From positions 620,001 through 684,000 of the forward strand of contig JAGGNK010006504.1 of the NCBI GenBank assembly GCA_017590115.1: 64,000 bases of DNA, written 5' to 3'. The translations under genes and the position numbers were made by a program. Below, piece after piece: positions 52,575 through 63,912 of this stretch (position 1 is the first letter of the stretch; every line of letters begins with the position of its first letter). The notes beneath the pieces were generated by a model. It saw only the letters and a list, made by a program, of their open reading frames with translations. It was not told where the DNA came from and ran no database searches. The stretch is from Montifringilla adamsi. Lineage: Eukaryota > Chordata > Aves > Passeriformes > Passeridae.

Positions 52575-52828
52575 AGATGATGTGCCAGTTTTGGACATCA
52601 AAAGGAATTGAGACATTAGAAGATATTTTTTCACAGAGAGGGTTTTTAAACATTGGAATGGACTGCTCAGGGAGGTGGTGGAGTGATCATCCCTGGAGGC
52701 ATTCAACAAATGATTGGAAGTGTCACTTAGTGCCACAGCCTAGTTGACAATGCAGTGATCAGTCAAGGACTAGACTTGATGATCTCAGAAGTCTTTTCCA
52801 ACCTAAAGGATTCTGTTAATCTATGAAT
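52575..52828 (+). mobile_element. CR1 3' fragment (different subfamily)
   Basis: GGTTTTTAAACATTGGAATG, CTCAGGGAGGTGGTGGAGTG, GACTTGATGATCTCAGAAGT and CCAACCTAAAGGATTCTGTT identify a CR1 3' region. The text differs from the copies at 39.6 and 50.9 kb, so it is another subfamily. The 125-codon frame at 52370-52747 runs from unique DNA into it and is not a gene. Confidence 0.92.
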
Positions 52829-54661
52829 AGGATATTCTGCTAGCTCATTAGACAGAACTGAGGTTCAGAAATGCATTTGCTTAGCCAGAAAGCATAACTG
52901 TGCCCTACATAACGTGCAGCACAAAGTGGAAAAAAAGTCAAAACAATTCCAATTTTATTTTCAAATTTATTATTTTCTAACAAAAAGCATTTGTAACAAG
53001 ATTTGGTGAGAACTCAGAGAAGGGCAGATTCAGTATGATTTTAAGATATATGTTATTCTTGGTTGTCTTTGAAAGTTCTTCTTAGTATGTATCAGTGATT
53101 TCTGTTACACATAAATTTAACCCACCACTGATTCACTGCAGATATGAAAACTTCTTGTTAGCTCGACAGAGCTTACTGAATTGAAAAACAGAGACTGGTT
53201 TTAAAATATGTTTACTGGAAGACTGCGATAAAAATCAATTTATCTTCCAGATGAGTTGAGATCACCTTCCTTCCACAATTAAATAGCTGCCACCACCCAT
53301 CTACTCTCTCTTGTCACTGAATCCTGTATGCTTGCACGTCAGTATATCCCTATCAGCAGTGAAGTTATCTAGGGATAATGAGGCAGAACCTGAAAAAAGG
53401 AGTTTTTCTTTCCTGCAGAGTTGTGCCCCAGGGCAGTTAGTGGTATCTGTAAAAGAAAACTAATGATTTGTCATTATCATTCAAAAAGTTAAGCTTGCAT
53501 TGCATAAAGGATTTCTGTTTCAATTTAAGCCTGATTTGCATATTTGTTGCTAGCTGGGGTTTATATAAACGTGACTAGTTTACATATGTCTACACTGTTT
53601 TCCAGATACAAACCCAAACCTGCACACAAGTCGAAGTTCATCCATGCCAAAAGCACATGGACTTGGGCAAGACTCAACCATTGCTAATAGGACAGCAAAT
53701 CACACACCACTGTTCAGTATGACCCCAAGAACATTCCTGCCTGGTCTCTAATCAGTGCCTACTGACAGTAAAACTGCTACCTCACACTGTGAAAAAGTGT
53801 GCATGTTTCCAACCAGGCAGTTTTTTTGTGCCTGTAGTTCATGTTCTAAATGTATTCATTTTCCCTCTAGGTCTGTAAAGGAAGAAGAGTGATTTAAAAA
53901 ACCCCTACATTATAAACTTAGCATTAGGGATGATATTCACATTCCCTATCTCATCTTTTCCAATAAGAACTATAACTGATGACTGTACTTGTTCATTCAG
54001 ATAATATCCACATGCACACACATAAAAATAGAAAAAGCTATTGCAGATAGGTAACACCAAGACAGAAATAAACAAATGTACAGTTTAGAAACCTTCTCTA
54101 GCTTCTGTTTTAAGAGGGAAAATGTAGCAAACACTGAACAAAGGCCTTCTCTGAAGAAAAAACATAAAAGTGCTACTTGATAGCCCTGCTGTTCTCAGTA
54201 GAAATCTTCTGGAGAAATGCTTGCTTAGTTCCCAGAGAAATTCAGCCCTTTTGCGAAAGATCTCCCTTTCGTACTTTGCTTCCGTTTTTAAAAGCCCAGA
54301 ATTTTAAGTTTTTTGAACTACAGAGGATTTCTGTTTAGGACTAAATGTGGACAGTCATACTGTGAATCAGATAAGCTGCATACTTGGCAGACAAAGAATT
54401 GGGAAGTGTGATGCTTCTGGCTTCAGGTTGCCATTACAAGATCCTGTCTGTTTTTGAAACATTTCTCTTCTGAAAATCTCCAAGTGTGGATTTTTTGAGC
54501 ATTCACAACGTTACACAGTATGTGTTTTAGGAAAATGTAGATAGTAAAACTCTCCCCCTTTATTCTGCTATCAACTCAGCATGTTGTAAAAAATAGTACA
54601 TGAAAACAGATTCATTAAAAAAAAACAAAAAAGGGAGTGAAATAAGGTAGCTGAAAGGTCA
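52829..54661. other. Intergenic stretch with an octamer motif
   Basis: Unique AT-rich sequence without a recognisable gene or repeat. ATTTGCAT near 53534-53541, within a moderately complex block (about 53460-53600), is a perfect POU/octamer site; whether it is used cannot be told from sequence. Confidence 0.45.
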
Positions 54662-55057
54662 TGTCATGGTCTAACCCCAGCTGGCAAATCAGCTCCAGAG
54701 CTGCTCGCTCATTCCTCCCCCAACAGCAGAATGGGGGAGTGAATCAGAGGAATACAAGTGAGAAAACTCATGGCTCAAGATAAAAGCAGTTTAATCGAGA
54801 AAGCAAAAGTCATGCACAAAAGCACAGCAAAACAAGGATTCATTCACCACTTTCTATTGGCAGGCAGATATTTAGCCATCTGTAGGATGGCTTGTGAGAT
54901 GGGGTAAGGTGCGGAAAAGGCCTTGATACTGTATAAGAACTGCTCATCAACAACTAAAACATCTGTGTATTATCAGTACTGTTTTCAGCAAATCTGAAAC
55001 ACAGTCCCATACCAGCTGCTGTGAAGAAATTTAACTATCACAGTCAAAACCAGCACA
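54662..55057 (+). mobile_element. Passerine-type LTR element copy, internally deleted
   Basis: It starts TGTCATGGTCTAACCCCAGC and passes through GCTGCTCGCTCATTCCTCCC, CAGAATGGGGGAGTGAATCA, GATAAAAGCAGTTTAAT and ACTAAAACATCTGTGTATTA to a CAGTCAAAACCAGCACA end. This order matches an abundant songbird LTR type I recognise. The middle appears shortened or diverged compared with fuller copies. No internal retroviral genes are present. Flanking five-base duplications are not evident. Confidence 0.85.
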
Positions 55058-55506
55058 TTCATCACTCATTTGGCCAATGAGAAAACTAAGTGCCTTGTGG
55101 ACCACATTATATTCCTAGCTACAATTCCATATAGAGATGCCCTTTCCTTGGAAGGTTCTCTGTTTCTCCAGTATTAACTAACACCAGTACTGCTTCTACC
55201 TCAGATGTTACAACATGCTTTGAGGGTCTGTTAAATAGTGCAAAGGTTTTCATGGGCAATGGATGGGCCATTTTTTTTCCTACTAGGAGGGAAATACATG
55301 AGTCACAGAGTTTCAGTGGGCAGAGCAACTTCTGCAGTACACAACAGTTAGAAAAATTAGTGCACTGTCATGAGAACTGCCTGAGAACTGTTTTCTCTTT
55401 CACTGTTCAAGGATAAGGCTGCAGAGGAGCTGTAGAAATAGTGATGAATTATACTGCACTGATAAAACTGATATGTACTAGATGATACAGGCTTGTCCAT
55501 GCCTAT

Positions 55507-55585
55507 CCAGAATCATCACAGAAAGGGTTGGTTTGGAAGAGAATTTTAAAAGGACATCTAGTCCAACCTCCCTTATCAAGATTAA
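55507..55585 (-). mobile_element. CR1 3' end fragment, minus strand
   Basis: On the plus strand GAATCATCACAGAAAGGGTT and then CTAGTCCAACCTCCCTTATC read as the reverse complement of the bird CR1 terminus. About 80 bases remain. It is the only CR1 copy seen in the minus orientation here. Confidence 0.85.
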
Positions 55586-58500
55586 ATGAAACAGTGACTA
55601 AGAAAGGTGTGTGAAAAGAATATAATTTATTTCCCAACCACTCTAGTCACAGATTTCTGGCAGTGCTTTCTGCAATCCAGATTTATTCTCTTATTTTACT
55701 ACTCTTAAATTCAATTAATTTATTACACGGAGTTCATGGTCTCTGTGTGAAGTAAAAAATATTTAATTATTACTTTTAAAAATGTAATTAACACTTGCAC
55801 TGCCCCTGGCTTGATGCATCATACTAGTGAAGGTCCACTATCCTCAAGAGTGTATAATTGAGCAAAGACAAAGACTCAATGTAATTCAGAATTAATAAGC
55901 TTTGTCTTTACAACTTTATGAAAAGTTGAAATAATTTTATGAAACTTTCAAGCATGTTTGAAAGAAGTGTGTATCAATATGAAACTATAACTGAAATTTT
56001 ATTTCTGGTTTGAAAATCCCAAGACAGTTAAAATGTAGAAGTGAGCATAACACTTTTACAGTAAAGCTGGACAGTATTTTTTGTAAACCTAGAAAAGACA
56101 TCTCTGTAAAAAGTTTTGCCTTAAAAGGAAAGCATTTTATATAGTTGATACACTAGCTACAAGTCAAGAGATCTGTAACCACAAAGGCCCTAGAGATCTA
56201 CAAGCAATAAAATTCTTTGCAGAAGTCCCAGAGGATAAAAAAAAAATGAACAGCAGGTTTTCGGGTCACTCATACTTGGAATCTAATTTCCAACAATGCC
56301 AATGTATAAAAGTGCTCAAACATTTTTTTTCATCAAAATCACTGTGCTCACAGAGCTGTCTGCTGCCACAGATGCTCACCTGCAATCTGTGCTGTGTGCT
56401 ACTGACTGCAACTCTCATTCTTCCCAAACGAAGTCCAAACATGCTGTCTGTACAAAGGGCATGGCTTGCTCTCTCCTAAAAGAAAGAAGAGTAATAAAGA
56501 TCAGCAGGGAATGTCTCTGACTTTTTCAGTGCACCCTAATTAGCCTTTTCTATCTACTCAGCTTTATCCTTGGAATCCAAAAATAACCTGGCACGGGGCA
56601 GAAAAAACTAGAAAAGAATAGTTAAATGTAACCCTTCTCCTGGGTTATCTTGGGTGAGCCACTTGGTGTTTCACTGGACTTAACACTACCCATGAGTGAT
56701 GTAAGGACAAACACATTAAATGTTGTCAAGCATGGGAATAGGGTCCACATGGAGAGATCACATTTCCCTCTGACAGACGTGTTTCAAACCCTGTGAGGAA
56801 TGTAAGTAATCTTAATAGTCAGAATGACCCAATATCCTCAAAATAGAATGTTTAACATTTTTATCTGAAACATAATTTTCCACTAAGTAACTATGCAACC
56901 CTTAGCAATATGTTTTCTAAAGCCCTACCACTGTCAGATACAATTTATTGTTCTTCTTATAAGAATTATTTAAATATCAATTTTTTTTTTCTTATAAAAG
57001 AATGCTTTAGTGGTATTAACTTTAATTTGTGGCTAAATCAATTAAAATTCAATAATTAAAGTAAATTAATTCTTACACTAGAAATTGAAATGCTACAGTA
57101 CAGTTAAACATTAGTTCCAGTAACTCTCACAACCAAAAGAAGGCAAAACACACTGCAGAGGAAGATGGAACAATGAAAAATGACAACATGCCATTTTTTT
57201 CCCCTGGCATTTCTGAGGTTTACAAATAAAATTTATAGATCAGCCAGGATAAGTTGGCATTAGTTATTGTTTGAAAAATTTTGTATTAGCTCTGTAGATT
57301 TTTCACTACTGATATGCTGTGCACATTCTTCTCTTCATTAATAATTTTAAAATTATTTTTATATTGAAAGGTAAAATTCAATTAGAATAAGTTATCTTTA
57401 TGTAATCCTCCCACAGCTTACAAAGACCAAAAGTATTTGGAAATATCTTAACAAGAATCATAACTAAAATTAAAAACTACTTATTATATTTTTTTTCACT
57501 TTGAAATTCACATTCTATACACCAATATATTTTAGGCTACTTTCACTTCTAAATGTATACATGTATGTGTTTTGCCTCTGGAAATACCACCCAAGTTGTA
57601 ATATAACCCTGATGAATCTTTTGTGGAAATGCCTTGCAGAACAAATCTGCTGTTAAAAAGTCACACTCAGAAGTTCATCTTTGAACTCCTCTGGTGTCAC
57701 ATAATCTCAGCTGAAAAAGCCATTTTAACTCTATTATTACCAGTGTCAAATAAAATTGATGTAATTAGAGGACTAAAAAGATACATGTGATGACTCATAG
57801 AGGAGGAGCTCCTCTCATTGATCTCCCTGGATGCTTCTAATGAAGTGGTTTACACCTCTGGATGAAAATTATTCCCATGCAGAAGTACAGAGTGCATATC
57901 ACTTTAGGCACCAGAAAAACAGTAGGATTGTGATGCATATTCAGACTGAAAAAAGCAGACAAGGGAAAAATAAGTATTCCACAGATTCTTGGCATGCAAA
58001 ACCTGAGTCCTGATAATCACTCTTACAGCAGCAGGCAAGTAATTTCCTTAATATTAAGGCTCAGATGTCTTTCCTTCCTTTGTCTGAACTCTACTGCATG
58101 ATATTTTTCTATATATCCAAATAAAGTATTTTTAGACTGGAAAACAGCCCTTTCATATGCAAAGAACTAGAAATGTTTGCAGACTCTTGTGTGTTAAAAC
58201 AGTGCTTTCCTTCACACATGAAGATAATTATCCAAGACCACCTCTCTCTGAACTAACATACTTATTTTTAATTGAAATACTAAGCTACTCTGTTCTAAGT
58301 ATGCATCATTTCAGTGAGTATTTCAGTAGTTCTGTATCTGTTACATAAATGTTGAATTTGGGTGAATTAAAAACTAGAATTATCATTCTAGTAAGCCTCA
58401 AAACTGAATTTTTTCTTTAATGGGAAGAGTATGGTACAATAAGCATGGATATATTCCTGTAACATGGAAATTCCAGGGTACATTTGCTTGTGCTGTCTTG

Positions 58501-59178
58501 GATGGATACATGTACATGTATTCTTAAAATTTAGGAAAGTGAATATGCACATTCATTCAGATTCTCTACTATTGAGTATGTCCAATGCACGCAGACAGAG
58601 GTCTCTGCCTCTGTGCTGATGAGGACAGGGGCATTTCTTACCTGCCTTCTGCAAAGTTTTAACTTCAGTTCTTTGGTTTTGTTTATGATGGCTCTGTAGT
58701 CAGTAAAAGTACTGAAGATTGTCTTATGGTTTTCAAACCTTTTTCATCTTTCTTATTTCTGCTCCTTTACTGGGAGTAGAAGTCCTGTCATTAGAGCAAA
58801 AAACAAAATGCTTAGCTTTCATTTAAGAGACAATATAATTAAATGGCAAAAGACTAATAAAAGCTATTTAAAGTCTCATGGTTTTGGAATTACAAGTAAC
58901 ACTTCTATCTACATAGCTTTCTTCTCTCTTTTTCACTGAAGCCCTCTTTCCCCCTTCTAAAATAATACATAAAAACCAAATGCAAAAAATGTTCTAAGTA
59001 AAAGGATGCTGTCAGACATTCTAAAGTTTGCTGAAGTTTGTTCATAAATAAATGGAGTGGCATTTAACTTGATTACTTCCCTCTACCAGGGAAGGCTTAT
59101 GCCACTTAACTTGCTACTTATTTTATGCTGCCTTATCTTCAGGTTTTATTTCCAGAATTACAAACATATTTCCAAATT

Positions 59179-59197
59179 AAAAAAAAAAAAAAAAAAA
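59179..59197. repeat. Poly-A tract (19 A)
   Basis: An uninterrupted A19 run after TTCCAAATT. No retroposon body or target-site duplication is clear. Confidence 0.95.
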
Positions 59198-59679
59198 GTT
59201 TAGAAAAAAATTGATGAAACTGGGTTTCTGTCAATTTAAAAACCAAAGCCAAACCCCAAACAAATTACAAACCTCCCCACAGCCCAGGAAAACCATAGAA
59301 CACATAATTTGGATTAGAAAAAGGCTACACTCTGTCACCATACCCACAAGAAACAGAAAGCATTGATTACCCCAGAGCAGGAGCCCCAGGTAGCCCAAAT
59401 TCAATCATGTAAATAAGATCTGGTTCTTCAAACAGTTTAGTACTCCTGCTTATTGGTGATAATTGAGCAAGTACTGCAGCAGAATGGAGGATATCTTCAT
59501 TTATAATATAAAATTCTCATGATTTTTTATTGTTGCCACAGAAGAGAGGCTGTTTTTAAAACTCTAAAAGGTTAGAAAATGGTGAGTTTGTGAAAAAGAA
59601 AGACTTATCAAAGGTGATCTTCATGCTGATATTAAAGCAGTAGGTGAGACTCACCTGTGTGCCTTCATCATAATTACAA

Positions 59680-59743
59680 TTAGAGTAATTGTTCTCAATT
59701 TGCATTCAGATTTAGAGTAATTGTTCTCAAATTGTATTCAGAT
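59680..59743. repeat. 32-base tandem duplication
   Basis: Two abutting 32-base units begin TTAGAGTAATTGTTCTCAA and differ at two positions. A partial third unit (TAGAG) follows. Confidence 0.93.
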
Positions 59744-61781
59744 TAGAGGCTGCCTTACTTTTTACATGTATATTACTGTAGTGAAGGATACTGCCTCCCT
59801 TCCTCCCTTGAAGTCTGATCCCGTTTGAGTCACTTAAAATATCTTCTGCAAATTTTGAAGCACAGCTTGCAAAGCAAACCCTGTGATGAGGTGGCATCCA
59901 TTTGTATCACAGTGAACTTTAATTCTACATTAAACTAACAGATTGTAGACATTTCTTGTCTGTACGTACGGCTGCAATTTAAATTGTGTTTTCAACAAAG
60001 TACTGGTCTTTACATTATATTTTCATTTAATTTTTTTCTTTTTTTTTTTTTTTCAGATATCAGAAAGCAGGGGACTGGTAGGCAGAAAGAATTCTTTGCC
60101 AAAAATCTGGCTTGAATTTTTGGATGCCAGTTCCTTATGATGGTGTGTTTGCCATGTGGACATTTGCCATGTGGACAAAGCCTTCACTGCCTAATCTGCA
60201 ACTCTGCACAGTAACAACCGAGTATTGACAGTATCGATAATCAGTATCAACAATCTCAATAATTGGCACTGGCATCAACCTAGGATTTTCAAAAAACATG
60301 ATCCTAAAGCACTATAGCACCAATTTTTGTTTCATATACAGCTCTGACCCTAGAACACAACATTAAACATTTGATAAATGGCAGAATTTTCAATAGAGGT
60401 TATATGCTTAATCTTGCAAACTGTCTTCAAGGAGGTAGCAGGAGATATTTGGATTTACAGCCACTCAGCAGGATGCAGACAGTGCAGAGAAGGCAGCTGC
60501 AGAGTATGCAGATTGCATAAACTGGCCTGTAATTTTAAATCCAGACAAGACTTCTGTTTAGTTAAATCCTTAAAAGAGAGCAAGCAAAAGATAAATGTTT
60601 GAAGGAGACAATAAAATTCTGCTTTGTAGTTTTGTACTAGCTCTCAGTATATTACTTTGGCTCTTAGAAACACGCACATTTTGCACTGTTTTCTAAAAAA
60701 TTTATTATAATCTGACTGTTACCATAGAATGGAGAACTAATTCCCCAATGTTTGTGTTGCATAACACCTATTTCAGCACATCCTTTTGAAAGTGAACCAC
60801 AGTTTAGTAACACATTATCTCCATAATTTCACCATGCAAAATTATTTTCTGGACTTGCAAGACTTATTTCTAAAGTAATTCTAAATTGCTTCTCCTATTT
60901 ACTACTATTTATTTTCATGCTTTTACAATTAAAAATGTCACGTCCATTAAAAAAAAATCTAGCTAAAATTTAATAAGGTCTTGATGATTCAGCTTCAGAT
61001 ACTGAAAGCTGCTAGGCACCATCCCTGAAGTCAACTTCCACCTTAAATGGTTTTAAGTCCATTTTGTTTGTTTCCTTCTTTTTTTCACAGTTCTTCTGAC
61101 ATACGCATCAGTTACCTTTGCACAATTTGAGTGGTTTTTATGAAAAGCAAACCTCCAGCCAAGAAAACTGCTGGATCACATATGCCCTTTGGTTATTTTA
61201 CTGTTTCAGTTTTTAACAGAAATAAATGAATGCCAAAGAGTAGGCTTTGAGAACACAGGATTTGGTTGTTACTGAAAATGAGATGTAAAAGTACAAATTA
61301 CAATAATTAACATATATCAGTATTCAGAGTTTCATTTACTTTCCTTTTGCCATGAAAATTTTCAACAAAGATCTTCCTGAATCAGCTGAATAAACCAGCA
61401 ATTTCCCTGTATCAGAGGTTTTAATAAATATAAGGTATTTTATAAACCAGAGTATGGGGCAACATATGAATTCTCGTTCCAAAATAATTGTCACATTTGC
61501 CAAGTAACTACCATGTAAGAATAAGTCAAAGTTTCTCTGTGGAAGTGAGAGAAGAGGAAAATATGCTGCAGATTAATAAATGCAGTAGATTTGACTTGGT
61601 ATGTAAAATTTAAATACTTTTCCTGAAATTTACTGGCCAGAAAATGTTTCCAAATGCAAGCTAATAGTTGATTTCCCAAATATTCTACTTTGTTATCACC
61701 ATTGTTATCACTAACCTTATAATTTCTGAAACCTCTCACTCTTTCCACGATCTAACCAATTACAGCTGGAGTTCCTAGTAA

Positions 61782-61815
61782 ATAATCTAATCCAGTAATC
61801 TAATCTAATCTAATC
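61782..61815. repeat. (TAATC)n pentanucleotide repeat, interrupted
   Basis: TAATC units interrupted by one CCAG segment, then four perfect units. Confidence 0.9.
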
Positions 61816-62528
61816 ATATTATAATGCTAAGGCAAACACTGGAGCATAGAAATCCTCAGAGGGCTGTTTGGTTTGCTTGACCAGTTCTTCTAAATTCTGC
61901 TCCTTTTTTGCCTTCCTTCTGCCATCCTTCCTCTTGCCTTTGCTTTTCTCTTTACTGTTCCATTCTCATATTTTCATTTGTGGCTTCTGTATCTCATACC
62001 ATGAGTACAGGAAAAACCAGCTCCCTCAGCAGCAGTTTAATAACAGCTTTCTTTCAATTCAGCATTAGGTAAGCGTGGGATGTACCATTAGCAGATGAGC
62101 TAAGATGAAACCCTGCAAAGATGTTCATCATGTCTTCTGATGCTCACCAAAGTTAACTTGGTGGAAAAGATAGTCCAGTCCTATAAAGGACTGAACACGT
62201 AATCATTAAAAAAAAAATTGTCTCCATTTGAACCTCCACAGTTTCCATTTAGCAAGAGCTGACAAAGCTACAGCTAGGTTCTAGATAGGACTGCCCTAGC
62301 AGATCCATTTGTTCCAGCCCCCAGTGTAGTGTAGCCCCCTACATTTCTAACAACCAATCCATGTTGATTCCAGGTGGATAAAATCTGTCTCAACAAAAGG
62401 TGCTGCATACCCAACCACTAAATAAAGTGAATACAAAGTTTTCCCTTCACCTATTCCAGAGAGAGTTAACTAGAACTATAAACCAGTATTTTCATATCTT
62501 TAGGCAGTTGACTCTCTTCTCTCCTCTG

Positions 62529-62578
62529 CCTCTCTTTTCCTCCCCTTCTCTCTCCTCTCCTTTCCCTCCCCCTCCCCC
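62529..62578. repeat. 50-base pure pyrimidine tract
   Basis: Fifty consecutive C/T bases, preceded by another C/T run after a single G at 62528, and followed by AG at 62579-62580. The tract has the look of an extreme splice acceptor and also of a triplex-prone polypurine/polypyrimidine block. No exon is recognised downstream. Confidence 0.9.
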
Positions 62579-63228
62579 AGTACCAAGAGATAAGTCACTT
62601 CAGTCCTAACTGGTTCAGATAAAACAGCTTTCGAGTGCCAGCCAGTTTTTTTCCTATTAAAAGCTGAAGATCATCTACCATTCCTAATCAGCTTTATCTG
62701 AACTGGATTCTCTCTTTGAATCCCATCATTCTATGCATTTTAGCAGGCTGGCAGATTAACAAGCATGGGGTGGGGGAGGGGGTTTCAGTCTTTCCTCATA
62801 GTGCATCGCATTGTGAATTCTCCTGAATACACAGCAAAGAGCCTAATGAAACAGTCCCATTCCCAGTCTTTTGTCATTAGTAGCATTTACTTGCGGTTTT
62901 TATGAAAGAAAATTTTATTCTGAAGGCCACCGTACTAATATTGGAAAATATGGATGGAAGCATGAACATGCCTAGTGCTGGAAAACCAACACACAGAGAA
63001 TTTACAGAAACTCTTACAGCTCTATCAGCATGGTGAATCAAGAAGATGGAAAGGCTTTTTTGCAGTGACCTTTTTGTATTGATACAAACCTCTTACACAA
63101 CTCAACCTCTGCATTAGCTGAAGCTGACAGGAAGGAAGTTATTCTTTCAGAGAATGCCACCTTGCTGGAGTTCATTTCACACTATTCAGAATTCAGTTAT
63201 TTACCAAGCAAGAAACAGAAATGCATAT

Positions 63229-63263
63229 AATGTACATATATAAATATATATATACACACATAT
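63229..63263. repeat. (TA)n/(CA)n compound microsatellite
   Basis: TATA-rich dinucleotide sequence passing into CACACA. It lies about 200 bases before the CpG-rich region at the right end. Confidence 0.85.
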
Positions 63264-63449
63264 GAGTGGGCTTACTAGGTAAGCACACACGTATACAGAA
63301 AGAAAGTGTAAACAATTTCACTCAGCCATAATCAAAAACTTGAGGAGCTTTTGCTAGAAATTGTGCTCCCTAGTCACTGCTGTACAAGCAGTGGGAGACT
63401 TAGGGATGCAAAAGAGTCGCAGCTCCCATACAGTATAACCCAGCTGTCC

Positions 63450-63830
63450 TGGAGCCAGTGACCCTCGAAGCTGGGCTCTCCAGAAGATAACCAGCCGAAG
63501 GGCAGGGACAAGCAGGCTCTACCCGAGGCAATCTTCCCCGGGCAAGCCCTGCTGGACCCGTTTGTCACCGCCCGTCGCTCCTGCCCAGGTGGTCCCGCAG
63601 CCACCGCCCCTCTGGGCCAAAAATAAGTCCCGACCCTGTGCCCCACCTGCCCCTCCCGCCTCCCACCGCCCCGGGGGTCTCCTGGGCGGCTCGGGCGTCA
63701 GGGCCTCGGTCCAATTAGCCACCGGTGCGCGCCCCCGCCCTTCCTCCGCCACTTAAAGCGCGGCGGGCCCGCTGCTGACCACATCCTCACGCAGAGAGGG
63801 GAGCGGCTGCGGTGCCAGCGCCTTCCCGGT
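63450..63830 (+). promoter_or_regulatory. CpG-rich promoter-like region, plus strand; possibly EMB
   Basis: GC and CpG density jump at about 63.45 kb. A CCAAT box (63711-63715), GC boxes (GCGCCCCCGCCC, about 63728-63738) and a TATA-like CTTAAAG (63752-63758) occur in the order and spacing of a plus-strand promoter, which would put a start near 63780-63790. In other vertebrates EMB (embigin, a membrane glycoprotein of the basigin family that acts as a monocarboxylate-transporter partner) sits head-to-head with PARP8, so EMB is the natural candidate. No embigin signal peptide or start is visible up to base 64000; the only plus-strand ATG late in the region (near 63957) is followed at once by TGA. 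A non-coding RNA promoter is the alternative. Confidence 0.6.
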
Positions 63831-63912
63831 GGGGTTTTTTTTTTTTTTGGTTTTTTGTTTTTGGTGGGTTTTTTTGGGTGTTTTTTTTTTTTTTTTGGTT
63901 TTTTTTTTTGGG
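63828..63912. repeat. 85-base tract of only T and G (plus strand)
   Basis: From 63828 to 63912 the plus strand has no A or C. T runs up to 16 long alternate with GG, GGG and GGGG. It lies just downstream of the inferred transcription start, so the RNA would be U/G-only there. The Lys-rich frame on the opposite strand (63698-63958) is an artefact of this tract. Confidence 0.95.

Larger units (their letters stand above)
55586..63440. other. Intergenic stretch largely free of recognisable repeats
   Basis: Nearly 8 kb with no CR1 or LTR sequence that I recognise. It includes very AT-rich, homeobox-site-like DNA (56940-57080, with TAATTAAAG), an A19 run at 59179-59197, a 32-base tandem duplication at 59680-59743, two acceptor-like pyrimidine tracts ending in CAG (60056 and about 61090), a TAATC repeat (about 61782-61815), a pyrimidine tract (62529-62578) and a TA/CA repeat (63229-63263). 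No coding exon is recognised. Confidence 0.5.

Noticed and set aside
52370..52747. 125-codon plus-strand frame
   Set aside because: Its C-terminal half is CR1 sequence and its N-terminal half has no homologue I recognise; no start or splice support.
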